Positions 49,431 through 60,529 of a DNA stretch of 64,000 nt are shown here, in pieces (position 1 is the first letter of the stretch; every line of letters begins with the position of its first letter). The position numbers and the translations under genes are program-made. The notes below the pieces were generated by a model that was given only the letters and a program-made list of their open reading frames with translations, ran no database searches and was not told where the DNA came from. The DNA is from Alitta virens (taxonomy: Eukaryota; Annelida; Polychaeta; Phyllodocida; Nereididae), in assembly GCA_932294295.1 (NCBI GenBank), contig OW028574.1, positions 10,488,215-10,552,214 of the forward strand. The letters are read 5' to 3'.

Positions 49431-50499
49431 TTGGAGGCTGCCCAAGGTGCCAGACAAAAGAGGGGTATATGTTGCTCCCCTCATAAGATAAACAGGATGA
49501 ACTTACTGAAGAACTGTCCAAAGAACTTCAACAAATGAGGAAGTATTTGAATGAAATGTGAAAATGACAGGCTTTCGACCAAACTTGTAGCCGCTTAAAA
49601 GAATTAGTGTGTGGAGAAAGACAGGGACCAATTGAACTTTAAATTTTAAATCTAACTGCTCAGCAGCGACTATATGCCTTCAAGGAAAATTGTATATGTA
49701 CAATATCGTGATTCTAGACGAAATAACAGAAAATCTTCTGGCAGCTTCTTTCTAGACTTAACTGGGTGCCGGAGAAGTCAACAGTGTGAGATATCGTGAT
49801 AACAGAAAACCATAAATATATATTTTGATGATCGTCAAAGATAAAACAGGAGGCAAAGTGACTTCCAAACCTTTGACACCATAAAGCAAATCATTTAGAG
49901 TAGCAGAAAAGTGGTACACTGGCAATCAGTGTTTAATTTTGATCATTGCAAAGTGCCCATACCACGTCACACTGCGTCTGGCTGGTCTGGGCAGTGAACA
50001 TTATGGGTTGATCTAATTTACTTGTTGTCTACATTTGTACAGACAAAAGCTATATTTAAATAATACCACACAATCATTGACATTTGTACAGGACTTATGG
50101 CATCACGAAAATGTGCATAATCATGTGTATGATCATACTGGAGATGTGCAATTGTGCATAGAAAATAGTTCTGGTGCTGCAAGGATTCTTTCACGTTAGT
50201 TTGCCCAAATCATTGGAAAAAATATTATAATAGTCTTTATTATGTTCAGTACTATATTAGCTTATAAAGCAAAATTCCTCTCTGTTGCAGTGTTTAAATT
50301 CCATATACTCAAGCAAAATTACAATTGATTTTCCTTACAATATGGCAAGCAAACATTTTTAATTGTGAAAATATGATGAAACCTGCATTTCATAGAAAGC
50401 CTGGATTTTTCTTTATCTGAAAAAAAAAAACTGTTCTCCACTGTCCCCTTTTTAATCTCTCCCAATACTGATCTACTGGAATAGAGATGGATTCTCTGG
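49431..50499. other. Non-coding stretch
   Basis: A degraded plus-strand frame around 49495-49650 (DELTEELSKELQQMRKYLNE, then stops) looks like an old transposon coding relic, but I cannot place it. The rest shows no feature. Confidence 0.35.
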
Positions 50500-50890
50500 C
50501 GTTGTTGGGCAAAGAGATAAACTGTTGGGCCAACATTGGTGCAACAAGATATGAAATTTGACCAACAGTAGGCCAACCTGACAGTAGGTTTGAATTTGAG
50601 GCCGATATGTCACATGTATTTCCAAGATTGGGCCAACCTGCCTGTGGACAACTTACCAGACTTTTGGGGCAACATTAAGTCAACACCAGGTTAGCATTAC
50701 ATTAGGCCAACCAAACAATGAGCAGACATTGGGCCAACTAGACAGTAGCTGACACTGGGCCCACTCAATAGTTGGCCGGTAGGTCAACATTCGGCCACCT
50801 AAGCTGACTTGACTTTTAACCAACATTTGGCCGACATTGGCTGGCATGACATTAGGCCAACAGTAGACCAACATTGAGCTGGCAGCGGTT
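50500..50890. repeat. Degenerate GGCCAAC-rich interspersed repeat
   Basis: The words GGGCCAACATTGG, AGGCCAACC and TTGGCCGACATTGG occur a dozen or so times in both orientations within 390 bp. Spacing is irregular (about 15-40 bp). Similar GGCCAAC fields are common in invertebrate genomes as internal parts of non-autonomous elements. The minus-strand ORF across it is accidental. Confidence 0.6.
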
Positions 50891-51339
50891 CTTGAGGGCT
50901 TTGACACAGGTTAGCAACTTTGCACCCTCTCCCTCCCCTCTACTCGTTGCCTTCCTATAGGAGGTGATATCCCCTCCCCCTCCACCTTTGGGCATAATTG
51001 TTTCAACCTTGATCCATAAACAATAACCAGCTTTCCTCAATTGTTATTTTTGCTACGGCTGCAAGAACAAAGATTTGCATGGGTTTAATAAGTTGATTTG
51101 AATACATAAGTTTAACTAAGTAATACCGGTCATCTGCAATAGTAGGATTTTTCTTACAAACAATAAGATTTTTGATTTGACATTTTGAAAATTTAATTAT
51201 AAACAATATGAGAAGTAATGCACACAGATGGTGTAGACAGTTAGACATCGTCTCTGAGTAGAGTTGAAGGGAGACCCCTCAATTAGCACCATAGGGCGGG
51301 GGTGCCAGTGCATGCCCGACCGGATTCCCGAAGACAGAT

Positions 51340-52075
51340 GTTGCCAGATGATTTCCAAAGAAGTCTAGATGCCATTGTTCAGATGAGGCCAGACCTTCTT
51401 TTGAAATAATACTCAGATTGCATGCAAGAAATCTCGGGGGTATAAATCAATCCCACGACCATTGGCAGATGCTTGTTGAAACAGTTATCATAAACTGGAT
51501 ATCATAGCACATCAAAAAAGTGAATACTTTAGGTCTGAATACATTCAGTTTGTTGCAAAGCTGGATAGTTTATTAGTGTTTATTGATGAGACATCTGAGG
51601 ACAACACCAAGAAAATACGGCTATGCAAGGAAAGGGATAAAGGGGAGCAACAAGGTGATTGGGGAGTATGTCAGGAAATATAGACTCTGTCATATGGCTG
51701 GACTAGATCAGCATGGTATCGTTGGCTTTCAACAGTGAACTGTTTAATTTGGCAGTTAAAACAGAAATTCTGCCCCATATTGGGAGCTTTGTACATGGTG
51801 TGAGCCAAGATCTGTTGGTTGTCTTGGATAACTGCTCTATTCACAACAATGAAACCATTCCCCTGATTTGCTCATGAGGAGCCATGGTTGTGTTCCTGTC
51901 TCCCTCCTCACCTGACTTCAACCCAATTGAGAAAGCATTCAACCAAATGAAGTCGTGACTTATGGCCAACATAGATTTTGCCTGGGAGCGCCCAAAAGAT
52001 GCATTACTTGCTGCAGCCAATGAAATAACACAAGAAAATGCTATGAACTATTTCAGAGGATGTGGCTACTGATTT
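51340..52075 (+). pseudogene. Decayed Tc1/mariner-like (IS630-type) transposase
   Basis: Broken plus-strand frames give, in order, LLVFIDETSEDNTKKIRL, AGLDQHGIVGFQ, LLVVLDNCSIHNNETIPLI and MVVFLSPSSPDFNPIEKAFN. The L-D-N-x-x-x-H and S-P-x-S-P-D-F-N-P-I-E motifs are those of the DDE/D catalytic domain in IS630-Tc1-mariner transposases. At least three stops and one frame change are present. No terminal repeats were found. Confidence 0.75.
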
Positions 52076-53880
52076 TATTCAGAAATAAACAAATCATTGG
52101 CAAATAAGAGTCTTAACTGTAATGTTACAGCAAAATTTGTGCAACTGTAAAATATCCATAATATTATGCAAGTTCTAGGTGTTACATTTATACATTGATT
52201 ATTTATCAAGGTGAACTTATACTGGAATAAATTTCTAAGCTTTAAGTCGACCTTAAACATATTACAATAAAAACATAAACATAATCCACATTTAATATGA
52301 TAATGCAATGTGCATGAGGGGCCGCATGGATAATCCTGTGTCATGTACATGTACCATGGCATACATTTTTATACCCTTTTTTTTAAGAGCTGTAGCAGAT
52401 TCAAAGGTAGGGGGGGGGGCGGTTTAAGGGGGGTTCTTAGTCCAGTAACTGAACTAGGGGGTTCTTAGCCCCCCTCCCCTTCTTGGCCTAATACATCACT
52501 GTGCATAAGAAATTAGAGGGAACACTGCAAACAATTTTGGATCTGCCCCTGACTTAAGGGTTCTTCTATATAACAAAATTAAATTAAATTGCATTGTTGA
52601 TGCAATGAATTGTGTATTTATATAGATAGATATTAAATATACCTAAAGACAATATATTTATATTAAAGATAATATATTCAGGTTTATCATATATTATCTT
52701 TAAGTGAATGTTATAGTTATATAGTCCACATAAATAAATAATGTTTGCAAGGTTGATTAATTAATTTGTGGTACTAGTTTGGATAGCGACTGTCATGTCA
52801 CACCAGAAAAGTGTATAAGACTGAAATTCAGACGTATTTAAATTTATTGTACCAAACAGTTTTCAGAAAATACCTAAGTAGCAATTTTGGTCTACATGGT
52901 TAGCGACTGTCATACCACATGCCATTTATTGGAAATAGCATGAAAATTAGTGACATTAAATTTCAGTGTCTAAACAAAATCCAGAAAATACATATTCATC
53001 ATTGATATTCTGTTGTATGTTTAAAACCCATGATGTTTCATTAGCATCACTGTCGCGGTCAATTTCACTGAAGTGATTTATTCTACTGGTGTTGAATGTT
53101 GTATTGAAGTCATTGATGTTATCATTATGGTTATCCACTAGATTAAGCTGTTTCTGTTGGTAACATTTTCTGACAAGCTGTCAAAACCGAGTTGTCAACA
53201 CACAGATTCATTTGTAAACAAAAGTACGTGCTTGCATTAGGCCACGCCCACATCTATTTATAGCCTGGTACTATTTTAGGGCTTTTCCCGAAAATAACGG
53301 CCTCCTCTTTCCTTATTGATATCTTATCAATGGACTGCAGGTTGGTGTTGTTTGCATTACTGTTAGTTCATATATCCTTCTGCAATTAAGCTTTATTTCA
53401 TTCCCTTCTGCTCGTTGCTTGCGTAGTCTTACTGATGAACAATGAGGCCTTATGCATTAATTTCTAAGGCCTAAGTGCCACAGCCAATCACAGAGTCTGT
53501 TAGAGCTCGTTGCCTTGCAAAATGGCCTTGCAAAGAAATAAGCTCTACTCTGATTGGTCGAACGTTCATTTAGTTGACAAGCCTCATGGCAATGGACATG
53601 GCTCCCATCATGTCCCATGAAACATTCAAAACCATAGTTCTACTGCTTGTCCAGTCTTGGAATCACCTAGAAATGGTCATTAACCGAGTTCTAACGTGAG
53701 TTTCTTCAAGTTTGTCAGGAAAATCCTAAGTAAAGAATGATTTTTGTGTAAGTAGGTCATTATTATTTTGTGCGCATCATGGCCGCGCAGATTAATTAGG
53801 ACAACATAGTTCGATCCGGTCATCTGAGAATAGCATGACAGTAGATTTTGTTTTTGGCCAATCTCTAGTCATAAAAGCCC
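52076..53880. other. AT-rich non-coding region
   Basis: It contains a poly-G run (52410-52419), a palindromic AT segment around 52650-52700 (ATATATTTATATTAAAGATA and complement), and near 53483-53566 two CCAAT-type words in opposite orientation (GCCAATCA, TGATTGGT). The minus-strand frame 52956-53138 has no recognisable features. No gene is supported. Confidence 0.4.
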
Positions 53881-53885
53881 TACGG

Positions 53886-53922
53886 GCGGCCCCTACGGGG
53901 CCGCTCCTGCGGCCTATTAACT
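53886..53922. repeat. GC-rich palindromic cluster
   Basis: In otherwise AT-rich DNA, GGCGGCCCCTACGGGGCCGC and the following CTCCTGCGGCC form overlapping hairpins (GGCCCC with GGGGCC around a TAC loop). It is adjacent to an unidentified minus-strand ORF fragment. It may be the structured end of a mobile element. Confidence 0.45.
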
Positions 53923-53925
53923 GAA

Positions 53926-54162
53926 TTACTTCTTCAGAGTGCGTATCTTTCCCAGGTGCTGCAGTGAGTTTTCCATGCCATGATAGGTCAAAGTTTCTCT
54001 GTTCAAACTCATCATAGTGGGGCCATAAATATAATTAGCTTTAAATGTAGCTGCTACATCATATAAAAACCGTTTTCTTCCAGAAAAACTTACTTTTTCA
54101 GCTTCCCTGTCAACAGGCCCCTGCAGTTTGGGGGTATCTGGGATGCCCCACATTGTCATCAT
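53926..54162 (-). other. Unidentified ORF fragment left of the TIR element
   Basis: A minus-strand frame of 78 codons ends ENSLQHLGKIRTLKK. It is cut at its 5' side by the TIR element at 54164. The sequence KLQGPVDREAEKVSFSGRKR looks protein-like, but I do not recognise a family. Its C-terminal words resemble those at 56.5-56.8 kb, so the two flanks may derive from related sequences. Confidence 0.3.
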
Positions 54163-54163
54163 C

Positions 54164-56488
54164 TACTCTAAAAACTATAAGTGCTATATGGAACCTTTAA
54201 AGGTTCAAAAGCCCGGTATAGTTATGAAACCTTTATTAGTTCTTTTTAGAACCTCTCTAAAGGTTCTTTAAAAGAACCACTGAAAGTTCCATATTAAGGT
54301 TCTAAATGAAACCCAATGGTTCTTGAACAAAGGTTCTGTATGGAACCCAATGGTTCATGAACAAACCCATCAAACAGTTCTTCAAAGAACTTTCATAGGT
54401 GCATCTATGGTTCTGTTTAGGGTTCATTTTAGAACCCTTTGGTTCTATTTGGAATCTAACAAGGTTCAATTAAAGGTTCATATATTGGTTCAATAAAGAT
54501 TCTTTTAGATATTAATAAATATACAGCACAACAAAATAAATTTTGATTCAAACATTTATTTTCTTTCATGAACAAACATAGTTTTGGTATGTTGGACTGA
54601 GCTCCACTCAACCTAAGGATTAAATCACTTCATACACTTGTACAAGTTTACCACATTAACTATGCCACAATCTATGATGCAAAATTCTGCATAACACATG
54701 GTTTTTTTTATCCAATAAACAGCAATTAAACATTCAAAAGCCAGTGAAATATCAGGTTCTCTGTCTTGGATGACCATCATGCCATATTTCAACATTTTCC
54801 ACATAGACTAGACTCTTTCGGGTGTGGACTCCTGCAAAAAAAAAGCATATGAAGTGTTATTATAAAAGTCATGACAGACGGTTGCATCTAAGACATCAAT
54901 TATATAACATGACCAATTATAAGGATCAGACATATATTATTACAGCTGTCAACGTTTTTTATATTTATTAACTAGGTAGCAACAAAACTGTTTTTATATT
55001 GTTGGTACTATTACTGTTGTTTGTTGCCCACTAAGTTAGTTTTGTTATTTTCTTCATAATTTTCCATTTCTAAGGGTGGTTCTTTATGAAAAATATCAAT
55101 ATGAATAGGCAACACCACAGTCATTTACAGTCTATATTTGCATTATGGGTGCTCAAACCAAAAATTGTGATATCTTTGAATCTTTGATTTTTCAAGCAAG
55201 AAATTTTAAAATGCTGTATAAAGTTTTTTTACTTTCCTTTTCTCTTTAATGTGCCCATGCAAGCTGACTTGCAAATTTTCAAGTCTCTTTGAAAAAATTC
55301 AGTTGTGGCTTCATTTCATGAAGAGTCTAAAACAAAAAATGTATAGATATTTCAATGTGATGAAAAGAATTTTAAAAAAGGGCAAAATTATCATTGGAAT
55401 AACTTTCATTGTCAGACATTCTGAATTTAAAGATTCATCAGTTAACAAGCTGTCACAAGAATACAACGGGTTGCAAAAGTATTAATCCTCCTATATGTCA
55501 ACTATAACTATTCATTGTTTGTCATGGTAAGTATATAACCCTTATCAATGCTACTTTTTAAATTAAAGTGGCCAACTGATGTAATTCCATGAAATTTGCA
55601 ATATTTTCCGCTTCTGATTAAATAGTAATATTTTGGTGTCTGCTTTTGAAACTAAATTTTGGTTGTTTGTTGAGTATTAAACAATGAAATTTTGAAGAAC
55701 AAGAACAAAAGATTGGCTTTTAAAAAATAAGAAAAAAATTGTGCTGATTGCATGTACCATTTTTGTCCAATATAGATTTATAGCTGACATATCTGCCTGT
55801 AGAATCTAGAGGCATGACTACTTTTGCAATCAACTGTATATGCCAAAGTAGTATTCAACATGACATTTACGGATTGATGATAGTGAAATGTATCAGTTTT
55901 ATATTTTTTGTAATGAATACTCACCATGACAAGCAATACATTTCCTGCAAGTGATATTTATTGAGCAGTTCACTGTCTCTGCTTTCTCAATGCTACAGAG
56001 TAGTAAAGTCCTCTTCATTAAGTCCTGAATGTTTTCATAGTCATTTGGCTTTATTTTTGCTACTCATATATCCACAAAAACAATGCAACTTAACAATATA
56101 AGAACATGTTTTCATGTCTTGATTAAACAAAATTATTTACATTTTAATTACCATGAAGCATTTGACAAGTAAAATATTTATTACTCACCAGAAACCGAAA
56201 TCCAAGTGCTTGTTGATGAGTTAAACTGTCTAATGTAATGCTCAGTTGCTGTCTGGCTTTATTTGTTGTTCTAATCAATTAAGTGACTGCCCTTAACAGT
56301 ACTTGGCTTTGAACCCTTTTTGTTGTTGTTAAGTTTTGAACCTTTTGTGTGTGATTGAACCGTATGGTTCTTATATTGAACCTTTGAGAACCATTCGGAA
56401 CCTTTACATGTACTATAGAACCTTCAGGTTCTATATGGAACCCCTAGGTTCGATATTGAACCCTTAAGAACCTTATTTTCTTAGAGTG
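54164..56488. mobile_element. TIR DNA transposon with GGTTC/GAACC-rich ends (non-autonomous)
   Basis: Ends: TACTCTAAAAACT (54164 onward) and its near complement ATTTTCTTAGAGTG (to 56488). The left 350 bp and right 150 bp are filled with AGGTTCTATATGGAACC-like palindromic words in both orientations, about 30 in total. The 1.8-kb middle is AT-rich and lacks a transposase frame. It holds a Tc1-type MITE at 55462-55838. Flanks share only TCAT next to each end, so the target duplication is unclear. Confidence 0.6.
55462..55838. mobile_element. Tc1/mariner-type MITE nested in the larger element
   Basis: Left end TACAACGGGTTGCAAAAGTA and right end (reversed) TACAGTTGATTGCAAAAGTA form imperfect inverted repeats of about 30 bp that start with TA. 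The TTGCAAAAGTA core is typical of Tc1-like elements. The 377-bp body has no ORF. It inserted inside the 54164-56488 element. Confidence 0.6.
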
Positions 56489-56505
56489 TCATTTCACGGA
56501 AATTG

Positions 56506-56826
56506 TCATCTCTCCGACGCACCTCCTCTGGTGACATAAAAATGGAAGCTTATCATTTTGTTGGCCCTTAGGTTTTCCATTGACCCCAGGTGCCATAGGG
56601 TATTCCCTATTTCCTGCAGATGTTTTGACCAATCAGGCCCCTCAAATGGCCCCGAGTATGTACCATGAGCTATACCCTCAGGCCAATGATTCGCATGCTT
56701 AAAGCTGTATCTACTTAACCTCAACATAGAAGTGTTACATTTTGAATTTTTTTTTATCGATTTCAGGCTCTTTCTCATCAGATGATACGGTACATTTTTG
56801 AACAGCCTGTTGCCAGTTCTTCTCAT
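56506..56826 (-). other. Unidentified ORF fragment right of the TIR element
   Basis: A minus-strand frame of 106 codons has a basic N-terminus (KSLKSIKKNSKC) and later EIGNTLWHLGSMENLR. The words resemble GMENSLQHLGKIRTLK at 53.9 kb. No family is recognised. It is probably an old mobile-element coding remnant, with the adjacent poly-C run at 56848 marking one border. Confidence 0.3.
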
Positions 56827-58356
56827 TGCTCAGTTTCAGGAGAGCTCCCCCCCCCCCTATCAGTAATAAGATAAATCCAGGGCAGTGGATGTTGTTAATC
56901 ATTTCGTTCAATCAAAGGAGTTTTCATTTGATATTTCGGGCAGTGTGATGGTTACATTATTGGCCCATTTTTTTTTTACTCCAATTGTCACAAACACGTC
57001 AAAGTCGTAATGCCCGGTTGCATCTTTCTGGATGTCTGCAAATAAAATAAAAGCAATTGTCACTTACGAAAGAAATTGCATATATGGAAAATTATAATCG
57101 TCCTGCTATTTGAATTTAAAGTTACCAAATTCGATGCCTAATTTCATTTTTGTAGTCCTGCTAGTATTTGGCTTCCTGTTGGCTTCTCATAAGGTTTTGA
57201 TAGCTCAAAATACAAGGAGATTTTCCAGCGTTGTTCAAGCCCCATCGTGAATAACTGGTGTGCTCAAATTAATTTTCTTGATCTTACGAATTAATTGGAT
57301 CAGTGGCCACACTTTAGTAATTCCCTGATTAGTCTGGTAGGCCTGAGCCAGACGCTTGGCCAACTACGTCACATGAGGACTTTGACAGCAGTGCCGAATT
57401 CACTGAGTATATGCTAGGTAGGCACTATAAGAGATTGCAAAAACAACGAAAGTGTACTGCTTGTGTTTCCCTCCTAACTGAATGTCGGCAGTGCAGATTG
57501 ACTTATTCAACCACAAACTATCCAACCTTGACTTGGACAATCAAAATCTCAACATTTTTGAAACGGAGGACCTCTGGCCATGGATCAACTAGTTGCATCT
57601 AATTCTACTGCAAAGTGATCAATAACGAAATCTTTCTCCACCATCAATTAAAAGTAAACCAACAGGATCATGCAGTACACAACAAAGACTTTGAACCTAC
57701 CACTGTCTTTCATCAAGCCAGAATATATAAGCTAGGACCAACGTTTTTGTTGCTAAAGAAATCATGAAATTATACCTTTTTGCAAAATTTCATTCTACAT
57801 AACCGAAGGTATAACATATCCACCTACTTAGTGAATTCTTGGTTTGCATACTCTTACACATCCTTTCTGTTCGCTGTGAACTGCGTGACTGCAGTATACG
57901 TTTATCTAGGCGAAACGAAAAACCGTAATTCTGCTTTTTTCTATGCCATAATGGTATAGATCTGCATTTATGATGGCATTTTATCTTCATATTGAGAACA
58001 CTGTTGATTCAAAATTACTGTACTTCCTAGAAAAGAACTCGATCACTTGTATGTTTTAGCTTTGGTCACATACTTTTTATCAAAATTCCTCCCATGTATT
58101 ATGCTGAAATTGTTTTTATTGCCTTAAAGTTTGCTGTCAACAAAGAAAAACACTTACAAAAGTAAAAACAACATTATTGCCATGGTAGTTTGTTTGAAAT
58201 TTAATTATTACATGTAAGTGTCAGTTTAATCACTACAAACTGCAACATCATTCATAGAACAGAGGAAAGGTGAAAAAAAAAAAAGAAAAAGAAAAGCTTA
58301 TCAAGACCAGGTTTCCATGCTTAGCAGCGAGATATTTGAAGACATCGCATATATTT
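56827..58356. other. Non-coding stretch before the MADF gene
   Basis: No supported gene. Plus frame 57411-57602 and minus frame 57790-57990 show neither known motifs nor matching splice sites. Confidence 0.4.
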
Positions 58357-58357
58357 T

Positions 58358-58700
58358 TAAGGCGCCTTCACACTTAGCTGGATTAGACACCGGAGTGTCC
58401 CGGAGGACAAATCCGGGAAACGCCGGCATACTCCGGGTAATGCCGTGTAGACTTCGGGTTCATGTCCGGCATTGTCCGGCATTGTCCGGCATTGTCCGGC
58501 ATTGTCCGGGGCTATCCGAGAAGACCGTGGGACTCCGGGAAAAAAATTAAACATGTTTAATTTTTCATGCCGAAGGAACTGTAGTAAATCACCACGTGTT
58601 GATCCGTGTTGATCCGTGTAGACTCCCAGTAGACTCCGTCGATCTCCAGGGACCTCCATATTGACTCCGGAATACCTCGTGTGATCTCCGGCTAAGTCCG
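58358..58700 (+). repeat. CCGG-rich 5' terminal region with 10-bp tandem repeats
   Basis: The segment starts AAGGCGCCTTCACACTTAGC, which looks like a PIF/Harbinger-type terminal end (GGCG...TTCACACT). It then turns sharply GC-rich with many CCGG words. At 58463-58510 a 10-bp unit, GTCCGGCATT, repeats about 4.5 times. At 58601-58625 GTTGATCCGT is repeated twice. The matching right terminal repeat was not found in the window. Confidence 0.5.
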
Positions 58701-58790
58701 GCGTCAACCGGGCGTGAAAAGTACTCGCCGGTTGGTACAAGGAGTGAAACCGGGAAAGCGGTTTACAGGTCATTTATACAGATGCCTTAG

Positions 58791-58830
58791 TATATATAGA
58801 ACCGCCGTCTTGGGAGAAACATCATTCCGC
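58791..58830 (+). promoter_or_regulatory. TATA-type promoter of the MADF gene
   Basis: TATATATA at 58791-58798 lies about 120 bp before the ATG at 58921. A CA-containing start (AAACATCATTC) occurs about 28 bp downstream. The arrangement is typical of a core promoter. Its activity is unproven. Confidence 0.45.
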
Positions 58831-59788
58831 CGCACGCACGCCGTTCATCAACATCGAATTAATTGCTTTATCGACCACTTCTTCTGGATATTACCTTCTG
58901 GATTGCTGTGAATAACCACCATGCCACCTAGGAGAGGAAAAGGGAGGGCTTCCAAGAAGACTGTTGTGCCAGAGGAACCTGCATGCACCTGCTGTTGAAG
59001 AAGATGCAGGCAGTAATACCTCATCAAAACCGCAAAGTCCGCAAGGCATGCCAGATTTACCTGGGCCAGTTGTACCTGCTGCTGCTGCTGATGAATTACC
59101 TGCTGATGAACCTGCAGTAACTGCTGCTGCAGCTCCACCGCCACCTGCAGCAAAAGCGAAGAGGCATAAGAAAGACCCCCTTAACCTGACAGAAGACCAG
59201 GAACAAGATGTGGCCGACTGGTACCATTCCCAGGAGATGCTCTACAACCGGCGGCTAGCTCAATATAAGCGGACAGACATCAAATCCCGAATATTCGACC
59301 AGAAGGCGAAGGAGCTGAGTTGTACTGCCCAGCAGCTGAAGACGTGGATCGACTCCATGCCGACTTCAGTGGGGAAGCTGACAGATCCAAGCAAGAAGCC
59401 TTCTGGTGGGGCCGCCAGAATCCTCACAGACCAGGACAACTGGATAATGGAAAATTTTGGGTATCTTGAATGGCACATCAAGAGGGTTGATGCTGGGAAG
59501 AGAAAGAAAGGTGGGCAGCTTTCCCACAGCTTATCGGCCAAACGTGCATCCAGGGATTCGGATACCAGCAGGTCCAAGGGTGGGCCTTACAAGGGCAGCA
59601 GCAGCAGCAGGAGCAAGAAGAAGGGGGCCCCTCCTCCAAGCAAGAAGACGTCCAAACGTCAGCACGAGCCTCGTCATCATCATGACTGTGATGCATCCAG
59701 CCTTGAAGGTAGTGGAGGTGGAATTGCTACACAAGCTGTCACTCAAGTAAGTATACTGGTTCAGTTGTCGTGATAATCAAGATAATCT

Positions 59789-59870
59789 TATTGTAATGTT
59801 GCAGTTTAAAGTTGTAATTGTAATCCTGCAGTTTAAAGTTGTAATTGTAATCTTGCATTTTAAAGTTGTA
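59789..59870. repeat. 27-bp tandem repeat in the MADF-gene intron
   Basis: GCAGTTTAAAGTTGTAATTG plus seven bases recurs three times with small changes, inside the intron between 59747 and 60025. Confidence 0.8.
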
Positions 59871-60381
59871 GCTTTTGCATAGTAGACAGTGGTAGCTTTG
59901 TTTCTTGGCACTTCCAGTGTTCACTGTATGGTGATGTGTCTTTTCATTACATTGTCAATAATGCACATGCTACTGCAGTTGCCATGTGACTTTTACTCTA
60001 ATGTTGTGTTCTTTCCTATTTCCAGCTGATTGAAAAAGCCACAGATCTGCAGTGGGACATGCAGAGCAAGTTGAGTCAGCCGACTGACTCAGGCAGCTTG
60101 TCCAAGAGGGTTTTCAGGGACATGACATACCACGAGGTCATGCAGATGGACACGGACACTTGGTGGGATTACCAGGCCCAAACCTTACAGCACCTGATGC
60201 AGTTTAAGCAGGCATATAGTCGCAAGCGCCAGCAGTAACTGCAACAGTAACTGCAACAGTAACAGCAACTGCAACAGCAACAGCAGTATTATCCCTTTGT
60301 GCCGCCAGTCCCTCATCAGCAGCAGCAGTTCGTCCTCCCTGCTCCTGCTACTACAGCCAGTTCATCCGGCCCTGCTACACA

Positions 60382-60529
60382 GATGTTCCCTCATCAGCAT
60401 TCTTCTAGCCCTGCTGCGCAGATGTTCGCTCAGCATTCTTCCAGCCCTGCTGCCTAGATGTTCGCTCAGCATTCTTCCAGCCCTGCTGCCCAGATGTTCG
60501 CACAGCATTCTTCCAGCCCTGCTGCCCAG
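60382..60529 (+). repeat. 36-bp minisatellite encoding MFAQHSSSPAAQ
   Basis: Four units start at 60382, 60422, 60458 and 60494. The 36-bp period keeps the reading frame of the upstream exon. The second unit ends in TAG where the others have CAG. It belongs to the decayed C-terminal region of the MADF-like gene. Confidence 0.8.

Noticed and set aside
50680..50907. Minus-strand frame with repeated WPNV words
   Set aside because: It is produced by the GGCCAAC repeat and is not a gene.
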